Assembly: GCA_964353255.1 (NCBI GenBank)
Contig: CAYGVJ010000058.1
Location: 1 to 32,398 of the forward strand
Direction: 5' to 3'
DNA length: 32,398 nt
Source: VFZS01 sp964353255
GTDB taxonomy: Bacteria; Acidobacteriota; Terriglobia; Bryobacterales; Bryobacteraceae
Positions 7,964-15,994 of the stretch are shown piece by piece; position 1 is the stretch's first letter, and each line of letters begins with the position of its first letter. Below the pieces are notes generated by a model, which saw nothing but the letters and a program-made list of their open reading frames with translations, ran no database searches and was not told where the DNA came from. A program made the translations under genes and the position numbers.

Positions 7964-8878
7964 ATGCGCCGTTCGCACCTCGCCATCATCGGAGCACCCC
8001 TGGATTTGGGCTCTGGGCGGCGCGGCGTGGACATGGGACCCTCGGCGATCCGCTTCGCCAGCCTGGGGCCGCGGCTGGAAACGCTGGGCTACCGGGTCGA
8101 GGACTGCGGGAACATCGCCGTCGAGCAGCCCGAGCGCGTCTCGCCCGGCGCCGCCGACGCCCGCTACCTGCGGCAGATCGCCGAGGCGTGCACGCGCCTG
8201 GCCGCTCTGGTCGAGCGGGCCGCCGCCAGGGGCCAGGTGCCGCTGGTGCTGGGCGGCGACCATTCGGTGGCCATGGGCTCGGTGAGCGGGATGGCGAACG
8301 GCTTCCGCGGCCGGCGCAAGCGCCTCGGGCTGCTTTGGGTGGATGCGCATCCGGACATGAACACGCCCGACACCTCCCCCAGCGGCAATGTCCACGGCAT
8401 GCCGCTGGCCTGCCTGGTCGGGCTGGGCCCGCGCCGGCTCACGCACCTGTGCGGCTGGGCTCCTAAGGTGGACCCCAGAGACGTGGCGGTCGTCGGCCTG
8501 CGCGACGTTGACCAGCTCGAGAAGCCGCACGTGCGCGGCTCCGGCGTCACGGCCCTCACCATGCGCGACATCGACGAGCGCGGCCTGCGGACGGTCATGG
8601 AAGAAGCCCTCGCTGTGGTCACCTCCGACACCGAAGGCTTTCACGTCTCGCTGGACATGGACGCCGTCGATCCCCAGCAGGCGCCCGGGGTCGGCACGCC
8701 GGTGCGGGGAGGCTTGAGCTACCGCGAAGCCCACTTGGCCATGGAGATGATCTGCGACTGCCGGCGGGTGACTTCCATGGACGTGGTCGAGGTCAATCCG
8801 ATCATTGACGAGGCCAACCGCACGGCGCTGCTGGCGGTCGAGCTGGTGATGTCGGCCATGGGAAAACGAATCCTATGA
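7964..8878 (+). CDS. rocF: arginase
   Basis: 304 residues. Arginase hydrolyses L-arginine to ornithine and urea with a binuclear manganese centre. Metal ligands are all present: GGDHS (97-101, His100), DAHPD (127-131: Asp127, His129, Asp131) and SLDMDAVDP (229-237: Asp231, Asp233). His144 in GNVHGMP and Glu276 in VVEVNP complete the active site. The substrate loop (DMNTPDTSPSGNVHG) is that of true arginases rather than agmatinases or formiminoglutamases. The stop overlaps the ddl start by four bases. Having arginase about 1.5 kb from arginine biosynthesis genes is notable but gives no hint of joint control. Confidence 0.95.
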   Translation: MRRSHLAIIGAPLDLGSGRRGVDMGPSAIRFASLGPRLETLGYRVEDCGNIAVEQPERVSPGAADARYLRQIAEACTRLAALVERAAARGQVPLVLGGDHSVAMGSVSGMANGFRGRRKRLGLLWVDAHPDMNTPDTSPSGNVHGMPLACLVGLGPRRLTHLCGWAPKVDPRDVAVVGLRDVDQLEKPHVRGSGVTALTMRDIDERGLRTVMEEALAVVTSDTEGFHVSLDMDAVDPQQAPGVGTPVRGGLSYREAHLAMEMICDCRRVTSMDVVEVNPIIDEANRTALLAVELVMSAMGKRIL

Positions 8879-9858
8879 AGAGGAAACTGCGTGTGGCCGT
8901 GCTTTACGGCGGCCGGAGCGGCGAGCACGAGGTCTCGATTCGCTCGGCGCGCTCGATCATGGCCGCCATGGACCCGGCAAAGTACGAGATCCTGCCGCTG
9001 TTCATCACCAAGGGCGGGCGCTGGAAGCCCCGCCCGCTCCTGCCCGAGCCGGGCGCCAACCGCGGCATTGACGTGGTCTTCCCCGTCCTGCACGGCACCT
9101 TCGGTGAGGACGGTACCGTGCAAGGGCTGCTGGAGCTGGCCGGCCTGCCCTACGTGGGCGCCGGCGTGCTCGGCTCTTCGGCGGCCATGGACAAGGAGAT
9201 CATGAAGCGCCTCTGCCAGGAGCGCAGCCTGCCGGTGGTCGAGTACGTGGTGATGGACCGCGCGCGGCTCTCGGTGAAGCTGGTGGAGGAGCGGTTCTCC
9301 TATCCGGTCTTCGTCAAGCCCGTCAACCTGGGCTCCTCGGTGGGGATCTCGAAGCCCAAGAACCGCGCCGCACTCAGGAAGGCGCTCGACCTGGCCGCTC
9401 TGTATGACCGCAAGGTCCTGGTCGAGCGCGCCATCGCCGGCCGCGAGCTGGAATGCTCGGTGCTGGGCAACGACGACCCGGTGGCCTCGCTGCCCTGCGA
9501 GATCATCCCCTCACGCGAGTTCTACGACTACGAGGACAAGTATATCCTCGACCGCGCCCAGACCATCGTGCCGGCGGATCTCACGCCTGAACAGGTGGAG
9601 GAAACGCGCCGGCTGGCCGTCGCCTGCTACCAGGCGTGCGCCTGCGAAGGCATGGCGCGGGTGGATTTTCTGCTCGAAGCCGCCACCGGCCGCATCTACA
9701 TCAACGAGATCAACACCATCCCGGGGTTCACCTCGATCAGCATGTTTCCCAAGATGTGGGAGGCCACCGGCCTGCCCTATTCCGCGCTGATCGACCGGTT
9801 GATCGAACTGGCTTTGGAGCGCCACGCCGCCAAGCGGCAGACGCGGTACCGGCGGTAG
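8875..9858 (+). CDS. ddl: D-alanine--D-alanine ligase
   Basis: 327 residues. This ATP-grasp enzyme makes the D-Ala-D-Ala dipeptide for peptidoglycan. Seen are YGGRSGEHEVSIRSA (11-25), HGTFGEDGTVQG (73-84), the ATP loop LGSSVGI (152-158), EFYDYEDKY (215-223) and NEINTIPGFT (277-286). The Tyr-containing loop at 215-223 is the D-Ala-D-Ala form; D-Ala-D-Lac ligases of the VanA type differ there, so resistance is not indicated. It overlaps rocF by four bases (ATGA) and is the last gene of the operon that begins with rlmB. About 130 bases downstream it faces the convergent AbrB-like gene. Confidence 0.95.
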   Translation: MKRKLRVAVLYGGRSGEHEVSIRSARSIMAAMDPAKYEILPLFITKGGRWKPRPLLPEPGANRGIDVVFPVLHGTFGEDGTVQGLLELAGLPYVGAGVLGSSAAMDKEIMKRLCQERSLPVVEYVVMDRARLSVKLVEERFSYPVFVKPVNLGSSVGISKPKNRAALRKALDLAALYDRKVLVERAIAGRELECSVLGNDDPVASLPCEIIPSREFYDYEDKYILDRAQTIVPADLTPEQVEETRRLAVACYQACACEGMARVDFLLEAATGRIYINEINTIPGFTSISMFPKMWEATGLPYSALIDRLIELALERHAAKRQTRYRR

Positions 9859-9874
9859 CGGCGAACCCGTTTCG

Positions 9875-9910
9875 CGCCAAGCACGCCAAGATCCCGCAAA
9901 GAACGCAAAG
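9875..9910. repeat. short tandem heptamer repeat (CGCCAAG / CGCAAAG)
   Basis: Four 7-bp units follow one another in the gap after ddl: CGCCAAG, CGCCAAG, CGCAAAG and CGCAAAG, separated by 2, 4 and 2 bases. Similar degenerate CGCCAAG/CGCAAAG strings are scattered in intergenic regions of many high-GC environmental genomes. Nothing indicates a coding or structural-RNA role here. Confidence 0.6.
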
Positions 9911-9991
9911 GCTGGACAAGAAGACCCAAAGAACTTGGCGAGGGTGGCGCGTCCCGGTAGCTGCGGAGGAAGCGCTCCGTGTAGCGCGCCG

Positions 9992-10219
9992 TCATCGTCG
10001 CGCCCGCTTGGCAGCTCCCCGTGTCCGAGCGTTCTGTTTCAGAGAGGCGATCATCGCCTCGGCTGATGCGAACGGGCCGTGAGCGCGGCCGGCCTTCAGA
10101 TCGTCGAGCGCCTCGGCCAGCCGCCGGTCGATGACCGACTTCGGGGTGAAGACGATTCTTCCATCCTCTGCTTTGGCTTCCAGCAGATCTCCCACCCCGA
10201 TGCGCACCTGCCGCCGCAC
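9992..10219 (-). CDS. AbrB/MazE-type antitoxin, 5' end probably disrupted by a frameshift
   Basis: 75 residues from a GTG. The sequence (VRRQVRIGVGDLLEAK, EDGRIVFTPKSVIDRRLAEAL, GPFASAEAMIASL) is the second half of a SpoVT/AbrB swapped-hairpin antitoxin plus its usual C-terminal tail. The N-terminal strand that should precede it (…GQxxIPxxVRRQ) is absent from this frame. In the other frame an ATG at 10305 opens MNKYSTRAGVRAGQGFPPLPA, which looks like that missing part. A 9-bp direct repeat GCCGCCGGC (10221-10229 and 10241-10249), 20 bases apart, lies between the two halves; removing one unit restores a single 97-residue frame. No PIN toxin gene is next to it. It is divergent from argC. Confidence 0.6.
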   Translation of the reverse strand: MRRQVRIGVGDLLEAKAEDGRIVFTPKSVIDRRLAEALDDLKAGRAHGPFASAEAMIASLKQNARTRGAAKRARR

Positions 10220-10310
10220 CGCCGCCGGCGCTTGGGCGCTGCCGCCGGCAGGGGCGGGAAACCCTGCCCGGCGCGAACGCCCGCCCTTGTGCTATATTTA
10301 TTCATGAGGG

Positions 10311-10324
10311 TGAATGTTTAATCA
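10311..10324 (+). promoter_or_regulatory. ARG-box-like palindrome over the argC start
   Basis: TGAATGTTTAATCA lies immediately before the argC ATG (10325) and matches the ArgR operator core TGAAT-4 bases-ATTCA with one mismatch. A further ATTCA half-site lies at 10300-10304, and TATATT at 10293-10298 could be a -10 box. A repressor bound here would block argC translation or transcription start. No argR gene is in the window, so this is a pattern match only. Confidence 0.4.
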
Positions 10325-11332
10325 ATGAGAGCGCGCGCCGGCATCGTCGGGTTCCTAGGGTACGGCGGGGCCGAGCTCCTGCGCCTGCTGGCTCGCCATC
10401 CGCGCGCCGCGCCCTGGCTGCTGGACGACATCCAGGAGGCCGAGGAGCGCCCGCGGCCGCTGGCGCGCGGCGCGCCCCGGCGGCGGCCGGTCACCCCGGA
10501 GGCGGTCAAGCAGGAGAAGCTGGCGGTGGTCTTCCTGGCCACCCCGGCGGAGGTCTCCATGGAGCGGGCGCCCGGCCTGGTGGAGGCCGGCGCCACCGTC
10601 ATCGACCTGAGCGGGGCCTTCCGCCTGCGCACGCCGGAGAACTATGCGCGGTGGTACAAGGCGCCGCACACGCAGCCCAAGCTGCTGGCCGAAGCCGTCT
10701 ACGGCCTGCCGGAGCTGGGCCGCGATCGCCTGCGCGGGGCGCGCCTGATCGCGAACCCCGGCTGCTACCCGACGGCCGCCAGCCTGGCCCTCCAGCCGCT
10801 GGTGGCGGCGGGCGTGGTGGACCGCTCCGCCGGCATCGTCTGCGACGCCAAGAGCGGCGTCAGCGGCGCGGGCCGCAAGCCTAGCCCCAAGACCAGCTTC
10901 TGCGAGGTCACCGGGAACTTCTCCTGCTACTCGCTGCTGGACCATCGCCACGTGCCCGAGGTGCTCATGAACTGCGGGCTCGAGGACGGCGAGCTGAGCT
11001 TCACGGCCCACCTGCTGCCGGTGGAGCGCGGGATTCTGGAGACCATCTACTTTCGCGCGCGGGGCGTGGGCCGCGCCGAGGATCTGCTTCAGGTCTACTT
11101 CGAGCGCTACCGCGGCGAGCCGTTCATCCGCCTCCACCCTGCCGGGCAGGTTCCGGACCTGCGCGCAGTTCAGCGCACCAACTACTGCGATCTCGGCGCG
11201 CGCCTGGACGCCGCGACGGGGCGGGCGGTGGTGGTGGCGGCCATCGACAACCTGGTGAAGGGCGCGGCGGGGCAGGCGATCCAGAACATGAACCTGGCGC
11301 TGGGCTGGGCCGAGACCGAGGGGCTCCAGTGA
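10325..11332 (+). CDS. argC: N-acetyl-gamma-glutamyl-phosphate reductase
   Basis: 335 residues. ArgC reduces N-acetylglutamyl phosphate to the semialdehyde with NADPH, the third step of arginine synthesis. The Rossmann start reads GIVGFLGYGGAELLRLL; the usual 'GASGYTG' is GFLGYGG here. The catalytic cysteine is Cys147 in NPGCYPT (144-150); SGVSGAGRK (177-185) and HRHVPE with His209 are further active-site elements. The length corresponds to the type 1 (long) form. The ATG at 10325 follows AT-rich sequence unusual for this window. The stop overlaps the argB GTG by four bases. Confidence 0.94.
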   Translation: MRARAGIVGFLGYGGAELLRLLARHPRAAPWLLDDIQEAEERPRPLARGAPRRRPVTPEAVKQEKLAVVFLATPAEVSMERAPGLVEAGATVIDLSGAFRLRTPENYARWYKAPHTQPKLLAEAVYGLPELGRDRLRGARLIANPGCYPTAASLALQPLVAAGVVDRSAGIVCDAKSGVSGAGRKPSPKTSFCEVTGNFSCYSLLDHRHVPEVLMNCGLEDGELSFTAHLLPVERGILETIYFRARGVGRAEDLLQVYFERYRGEPFIRLHPAGQVPDLRAVQRTNYCDLGARLDAATGRAVVVAAIDNLVKGAAGQAIQNMNLALGWAETEGLQ

Positions 11333-12111
11333 AGGCGCTGGTCAAAATCGGCGGCACCCTGCTGGAAGACGCTGCCGCTCGCCGCCGGCTGGCCCGGGAA
11401 CTGGCCGACGCCGCACGCCGCATCCGCCTGGTGGTAGTGCATGGCGGCGGCAAGCAGATGAGCCGCTTCCTGGCCGAACGTGGCATCCAGAGCCGCTTCA
11501 TCGGCGGGTTGCGGGTGACCACGCCGGAGACGCTTGACGCGGTCCTGCAAGTGGTGGCCGGTAGCGTGAACCAGGAGCTGGTGGCGGCTTTCGTCGAGGC
11601 TGACGCGCGGGCGGTGGGACTGACCGGGGTGGATGCCTGCCTGGTGGAGGCTGAGCCGATGGATGAGGCGCTGGGCGCGGTGGGGCGTCCGGCGCGCGTA
11701 AACCCGGAGTTGCTGGAGCTGCTCACCGGCCGGGGGTACCTGCCGGTGGTGGCTTGCGTGGCCGGCGATCGGGCGGGCCGCATTTACAACGTCAACGCCG
11801 ACCAGATGGCGGCGGCCTGCGCCGCCGGCTTCGCCGCCGACCGGTTGCTGTTTCTCACCGACGTGGAGGGGGTGCTGGACGCCGGCAGGCGCCTGCTACC
11901 CGTACTCACCGCGGCTGAGTGCCAAGCCCTTATCGCCGAGGGAGTTGCCACCGGCGGTATGCAGGCGAAGCTGAATGCAGCTCTGGAGGCTCTGCGCCTG
12001 GGCGTGCCGGAAGTGGACATCGCTCCCGGAGCGCGGCCGGAGGTCATCTCCCGCTGGCTGGCCGGGGAGAGCGTGGGCAGCCGCCTGATCAAGGAGGCCC
12101 CCCATGGTTAG
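11329..12111 (+). CDS. argB: acetylglutamate kinase
   Basis: 260 residues from a GTG that overlaps the argC stop. ArgB phosphorylates N-acetylglutamate, the second step of arginine synthesis. Amino-acid-kinase-fold motifs are KIGGT (6-10), VVHGGGKQ (36-43), IGGLRVTTPETLD (58-70), the YNVNADQMAAACA box and FLTDVEGVLD, then GGMQAKLNAA near the C-terminus. It lacks the N-terminal helix that arginine-sensitive hexameric kinases carry, so feedback inhibition by arginine at this enzyme is doubtful (inference). The following argA starts inside its last codons. Confidence 0.94.
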   Translation: MKALVKIGGTLLEDAAARRRLARELADAARRIRLVVVHGGGKQMSRFLAERGIQSRFIGGLRVTTPETLDAVLQVVAGSVNQELVAAFVEADARAVGLTGVDACLVEAEPMDEALGAVGRPARVNPELLELLTGRGYLPVVACVAGDRAGRIYNVNADQMAAACAAGFAADRLLFLTDVEGVLDAGRRLLPVLTAAECQALIAEGVATGGMQAKLNAALEALRLGVPEVDIAPGARPEVISRWLAGESVGSRLIKEAPHG

Positions 12112-12628
12112 CACGCTGGCCCGGCTGCCGGACCCTTCGGCGGATTGCCACGAGCCGCTGCTGCTCCGCAAGGCCGTCATGCGCGACCTCCCTGCGCTGC
12201 TCGAACTCATAAACACCCCTGCCGCCCAGGGCATCATGCTGGCCCGCTCGGAGTTCGAACTGGCGGAGAACCTTCGGGATTTTATGGTGGTTTGCCGCCA
12301 GGACGAGGTAGTGGGCTGCGCGGCATTGCACTTTTACACACCCGCCATGGGGGAGATACGCTCGCTGGCCGTGGCTCCTGCCTGGAGGCGGCACGGCGCG
12401 GGCCGCCAGCTGGTCCAGGCCCTCCAGGAGGAGGCCCGGGCCTCCGGCTTGCAGGGGGTCTTCGCCTTTACCTACATCCCGGGTTTCTTCGAGAAGCTTG
12501 GGTTTCAGGGGACCGAGCGCGAGGCGCTGCCGCTAAAAGCTTGGAAAGACTGCCTGCGCTGCCCTAAATTCCAATGCTGCGACGAGATCGCGGTAATAAA
12601 ACTCTTTGACGAAGCGCACAACGGTTGA
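12104..12628 (+). CDS. argA: short-form N-acetylglutamate synthase (GNAT family)
   Basis: 174 residues. This GNAT acetyltransferase transfers acetyl from acetyl-CoA to glutamate, the first step of arginine synthesis. It lacks the kinase-like domain of E. coli ArgA and resembles the short 'S-NAGS' form. The CoA-binding loop is RRHGAGRQL (95-103) after IRSLAVAPAWR. The C-terminus has KAWKDCLRCPKFQCCDEIAV with Cys150, Cys153, Cys158 and Cys159, a cysteine cluster found in this family whose role I do not know. AAGGAGG at 12091-12097 precedes the ATG by six bases, and the gene overlaps argB by eight bases. Context in an argC-argB operon supports the assignment strongly. Confidence 0.9.
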   Translation: MVSTLARLPDPSADCHEPLLLRKAVMRDLPALLELINTPAAQGIMLARSEFELAENLRDFMVVCRQDEVVGCAALHFYTPAMGEIRSLAVAPAWRRHGAGRQLVQALQEEARASGLQGVFAFTYIPGFFEKLGFQGTEREALPLKAWKDCLRCPKFQCCDEIAVIKLFDEAHNG

Positions 12629-12639
12629 CCCATAACGCG

Positions 12640-12657
12640 CCCCGGGAGCCCTCGGGG
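12640..12657 (+). terminator. possible terminator hairpin after argA
   Basis: CCCCGGG-AGCC-CTCGGGG can fold into a 7-bp stem (one G-U pair) with a four-base loop, 12 bases after the argA stop. Only a short, weak T-run follows (AGTTAAAT), so it is a poor intrinsic terminator. Confidence 0.35.
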
Positions 12658-12678
12658 AGTTAAATCGCATCAAATCAG

Positions 12679-12706
12679 TTGAATTTCTGCGATCTGCTGG
12701 TATAAT
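12679..12706 (+). promoter_or_regulatory. sigma-70-type promoter for the molybdopterin-binding-like gene
   Basis: TTGAAT (12679-12684) and a perfect TATAAT (12701-12706) are separated by 16 bases. The ATG at 12734 follows GGAGGG at 12722-12727. This is the clearest promoter in the window. Confidence 0.65.
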
Positions 12707-12733
12707 CTCACTGAGGCCCGCGGAGGGCTGGAA

Positions 12734-13705
12734 ATGCGCGCTCAAAGCGTCGATGTCCGGGGGTCGGAAGGCAAGGTGCTCTGTTGCGCCATCTTTCGGG
12801 CGGGGGGTCGGAAACTGCTTTCCCGGGGGCATATGCTCAAGCAGGACGACGTGCGGCTGCTGGAAGGCGAGGGGCTGGAGCAGGTCTGGGTGACCGAGTT
12901 GGAGGACGGGGAAGTCGGCGAAGACGAGGCCGTCCTGCAAGTGGCTCGCGAAATGGCTGGCGGGGCCCTCGAAGTCCGGCTGGCCGCGGGAGGGCGGGCC
13001 AACCTGATGGCGGTCGAAGATTGCTGCGTTTTGGTGGATGAGCCCTCGCTGCGGCGGCTGAACGGCAGTTCGACCATGGTGGTGGCGACCGTGAGCAGCT
13101 TCGCTTACGCCCGCGCCGGCCAGCGCGTCGCCAGCGTGAAAAGCGCGCCGTTCGCGGTGGGCCGGGAGGGACTGGAGGCGGTTCTGGCCCTCCTGCGCGA
13201 GCGCGGGCCGGTGCTTCAGGGGCGGCCCATCCGCCGCCCGGTGGTGGGTGTGCTGTACTCGGACCCGATCACCGGAGAGCGCGCCAAGCACCTGTTCGAA
13301 GGGGTAATGCGCCAACGGCTGGAGCGTTTCGGGGCGAGCGCCAGTTACGCGCTGGCCGTCACCGAGGAGGACGACAGCGTCATCCGGGCACTCAGCCACC
13401 TGCTGCGGTGCCGGCCGGCGGCGGTGCTGATCGCCTCGACCACGGCGCCGGCCGGTCCGGAGGATGTGGTGGGGCGCGCCCTGGCCAGCCTGGGGTGCCG
13501 TCTGGAGCGCTTCCTGGCCCCGGTCGAACCGGGCAGCCTCCTGCTGCTGGCCTACAAGGACGCGATTCCAATCGTCTCCGCGCCGGGCTGCTACCGCTCG
13601 GCCAAGCCTAACGTGGTCGATCTGGTGCTGCCCCCCTTGCTGGCGGGCTATCCGGTCTCCAGGTGGGAAGTCGCCGCCCTGGGCCCCGGCGGCCTGATGG
13701 GCTGA
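12734..13705 (+). CDS. molybdopterin-binding (MoCF-like) protein of uncertain role
   Basis: 323 residues. The C-terminal half (about 165-305) reads VGVLYSDPITGERAKHLFEGVMRQRLERFG, then a long alpha/beta region ending FLAPVEPGSLLLLAYKDAIPIVSAPGCYRSAKPNVVDLVLPPLLAG. That is the pattern of MoaB/MoeA-type molybdopterin-binding domains. The N-terminal half (SRGHMLKQDDVRLLEGEGLEQVWV) resembles the early domain of MoeA-related proteins, followed by LAAGGRANLMAVEDCCVLVD. It is shorter than MoeA and lacks its full catalytic layout, so it may be a cofactor-handling or regulatory protein. It has its own promoter and good ribosome-binding site, and is convergent with the M48 gene. Confidence 0.8.
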   Translation: MRAQSVDVRGSEGKVLCCAIFRAGGRKLLSRGHMLKQDDVRLLEGEGLEQVWVTELEDGEVGEDEAVLQVAREMAGGALEVRLAAGGRANLMAVEDCCVLVDEPSLRRLNGSSTMVVATVSSFAYARAGQRVASVKSAPFAVGREGLEAVLALLRERGPVLQGRPIRRPVVGVLYSDPITGERAKHLFEGVMRQRLERFGASASYALAVTEEDDSVIRALSHLLRCRPAAVLIASTTAPAGPEDVVGRALASLGCRLERFLAPVEPGSLLLLAYKDAIPIVSAPGCYRSAKPNVVDLVLPPLLAGYPVSRWEVAALGPGGLMG

Positions 13706-13719
13706 CCGAAACGGCGCCC

Positions 13720-14718
13720 CTAGTTGCGGCGCTTCAGGGTCGGCCGCTCGTCCTCGTCGGTCTTCTCTTTAGGTTTCCCGGACGCTGTCTCGTCGATGGT
13801 CCCGGTGCCCGGCTTCCGCCTCAAGGTAGGCCGGTTGGCGTCCTTCTCCTCCGGCTTGCGGCGGTTGCTCATGGCCAGCAGGCGGCCCTTGACGCTGTCG
13901 AACTCCGAGGTGCTGACCACGTACTCGGGCTTGGCCTTGAGATACGCTTGAATGCTCTTCTGGGAGTTCCTCACCCGATCATCGGTCGGGGGGTGCGAAG
14001 AGAAGATCTTGGAAACGCTGCCGGGCTTTTTCTTCTCCAGGGTCTGGATTTTCTCGAAGAAGTCCACAAACGCCGTCGGATCGTAGCCGGCCTTGTACAT
14101 GTATTGCAGGCCGAGCAGGTCGGCTTCATTCTCGAAGGCGCGCGAGAATTTCAGAAAACTCACCGGTATCAAGACGCCGGCCGCCTGGCGCACGCCGTAG
14201 CCGGTCCAGCCGCCCATGAAGATCAGCGGGATCGAGAGGTAGTTGGCCAGCGTGGCGCGGGAGGCCTGGCGCGTGCCGTGGCGCGCCGCCACGTGCGCGA
14301 TTTCGTGCGCCATCACTCCCGCCAACTCGGCTTCCGAGTCCGCCTTGAGGACGATCCCCGAGTTGACGAAGAAGAAGCCGCCGGGCAGCGCGAAGGCATT
14401 GATCTCCTCGCTGTCGATGACCTTGATGGTGAAGGGCACCTTGGCGTCGGAGTTGCGCACCAGGTTCTGGCCCACCCGGTTGACGTACTCGGCGATGACC
14501 GGGTCGTCAACGATCTTGGCCTGGCGCTCGACTTCTTCGGCCAGCTTCTTGCCCTCGCCGATCTCTCTCTCGAGCGAGTAGATGTTGATGCCCCGACCCA
14601 CGTCGCGGTTGCCGATCTGGTCGGGATCCTTCTTCTTGTCGCTGGCCAGGCTGGCCGGAGGGAGCAGCCACAGCAGGGCGGCCGCCACCGCCAGCGCTAT
14701 TGAAAAGCCCCGCCTCAT
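13720..14718 (-). CDS. secreted M48-family zinc metalloprotease
   Basis: 332 residues, starting at the ATG at 14718, which has AGGAGG six bases upstream. The first 25 residues (MRRGFSIALAVAAALLWLLPPASLAS) form a Sec signal peptide, so it acts in the periplasm. The zinc site is HEIAH (His138, Glu139, His142) with the third ligand in FENEAD (Glu198). SHPPTDDRVRNS (241-252) is the conserved downstream block. The C-terminal 70 residues are charged and disordered, with repeated RPTLRRK/RPTLKRR motifs. Family relatives (BepA/LoiP-like) take part in outer-membrane protein quality control; that role is an inference here. Confidence 0.92.
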   Translation of the reverse strand: MRRGFSIALAVAAALLWLLPPASLASDKKKDPDQIGNRDVGRGINIYSLEREIGEGKKLAEEVERQAKIVDDPVIAEYVNRVGQNLVRNSDAKVPFTIKVIDSEEINAFALPGGFFFVNSGIVLKADSEAELAGVMAHEIAHVAARHGTRQASRATLANYLSIPLIFMGGWTGYGVRQAAGVLIPVSFLKFSRAFENEADLLGLQYMYKAGYDPTAFVDFFEKIQTLEKKKPGSVSKIFSSHPPTDDRVRNSQKSIQAYLKAKPEYVVSTSEFDSVKGRLLAMSNRRKPEEKDANRPTLRRKPGTGTIDETASGKPKEKTDEDERPTLKRRN

Positions 14719-14754
14719 GGAATACCTCCTGTGCACCCAGAGGGTCCTAATACG

Positions 14755-14760
14755 ATTATA
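14755..14760 (-). promoter_or_regulatory. -10 box candidate for the M48 gene
   Basis: On the minus strand a perfect TATAAT lies 37 bases upstream of the M48 start. No good -35 box is seen at the right distance. On the other strand TATAAC (14799-14804) lies 15 bases before the aminotransferase start, so the region probably holds two divergent promoters. Confidence 0.35.
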
Positions 14761-14818
14761 GATCCGGGAACGCACGCCGGGGTGACGCCCCCTAGAGGTA
14801 TAACGTATATTCAGGCTG

Positions 14819-15985
14819 ATGGGTTGCGATACCGCGCAGCAAACCGACTCGGTGGCGCCCCTCTGGGCTGCCTACCGCGACCAGTTCCCGGTCACCGGGA
14901 GCCTCATCTACCTGAACCACGCCGGAGTGGCCCCCTTGGTCAAGGCCGCCGCCGACGCCATCGCGCAGTTGGCTGAAGACGCACTCCGCTTCGGGTCCTT
15001 GCACTACGACCAGTGGCTGGAAACCTACGACGGGGTCCGCCGGGCAGCCGCCCGGCTCATCAACGCCGACGCCGAGGAGATCGCCATTGTCAAGAACACC
15101 TCGGAGGGCATAGCCACGGTGGCCGCCGGGATCGAGTGGCGCTCCGGGGAGAAGGTCGTGGGCTTCACCGAGGAGTTCCCGGCGAACTACTTCCCCTGGA
15201 AGCGTTTGGAAAGTAAGGGGATCCGCGTGGAATGGCTCTCGATCCACGACCCGCTGGAGCGCATCGAGGCGGCCTGCCGCGGAGCGCGCCTGCTGGCGGT
15301 GAGCTACGTGCAGTACCTGAGCGGCTACCGCGTCGATCTGGAGGCGCTGGGCGAGGTTTGCCACCGCCAGGGCTGCCTGTTCCTGGTGGACGCCATCCAG
15401 GGCCTGGGCGCTTTCCCAGTCGATGTGCGCCGGGCGCGCATCCATGCCTTGGCCTCCGACGGCCACAAGTGGCTGCTGGGGCCGGAAGGGTGCGGCATCC
15501 TATACATACAGAAGGATTTACAAGACCAGATCGAGCCGGTCGAGTTCGGCTGGACCAACGTGGCCAGCTACAACGACTTCGGGAGCCGCGACATGACCCT
15601 GCGGCCCGACGCCGGCCGGTACGAGTGCGGAACGCTGAACACGATCGGCTGTTATGGCCTGCGCGCGGCCCTGGAGTTCTTGCTCGGCGTAGGCATCGAA
15701 CCCATAGCGCGCCAGGTTCAGGCTCTGGGCGACCGAATAGCCGAGGGCGTCGCCTCCCAAGGCTATGAGGTGCTTGGGAGGCGCACTCCGGCCACCGGGG
15801 CCGGCATCGTCAGCTTCCGCAAGCCGGGGCTCGACGCCCGCCAGGTGGTCAGTCACCTCAGATCGCTGGGGATCATCGCCGCGCCGCGGCAGGGCTGGAT
15901 CCGCGCGTCCCCGCACTTCTATATCAGCCCCCAGGATGTGGACAAGTTAATCGAGGCCCTGGCTTCTTTCAGGTCCACGCGATAA
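14819..15985 (+). CDS. class V aminotransferase (cysteine desulfurase/isopenicillin N epimerase-like)
   Basis: 388 residues of the PLP-dependent fold-type I, class V group. Landmarks are YLNHAGVAPL (31-40), NTSEGIATVAAGI (93-105), the PLP-contacting DAIQGLG (Asp191, Gln194) and the Schiff-base lysine Lys217 in ASDGHKWLLGPEG. The cysteine-bearing catalytic loop of IscS/SufS desulfurases is not evident, so sulfur transfer is not assured; the substrate is unknown. The ATG at 14819 has only a weak AGG upstream. The sirtuin gene starts ten bases after its stop, suggesting co-transcription. Confidence 0.9.
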   Translation: MGCDTAQQTDSVAPLWAAYRDQFPVTGSLIYLNHAGVAPLVKAAADAIAQLAEDALRFGSLHYDQWLETYDGVRRAAARLINADAEEIAIVKNTSEGIATVAAGIEWRSGEKVVGFTEEFPANYFPWKRLESKGIRVEWLSIHDPLERIEAACRGARLLAVSYVQYLSGYRVDLEALGEVCHRQGCLFLVDAIQGLGAFPVDVRRARIHALASDGHKWLLGPEGCGILYIQKDLQDQIEPVEFGWTNVASYNDFGSRDMTLRPDAGRYECGTLNTIGCYGLRAALEFLLGVGIEPIARQVQALGDRIAEGVASQGYEVLGRRTPATGAGIVSFRKPGLDARQVVSHLRSLGIIAAPRQGWIRASPHFYISPQDVDKLIEALASFRSTR

Positions 15986-15994
15986 TAGGATTCT

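Noticed and set aside
6602..8734. 710-codon antisense frame opposite asnS and rocF
   Set aside because: Shadow of two well-supported genes; no recognisable motif and no ribosome-binding site.
8875..9858. VanA-like D-Ala-D-Lac ligase
   Set aside because: The EFYDYEDKY loop is the D-Ala-D-Ala form, and no vanH/vanX-type genes are adjacent.
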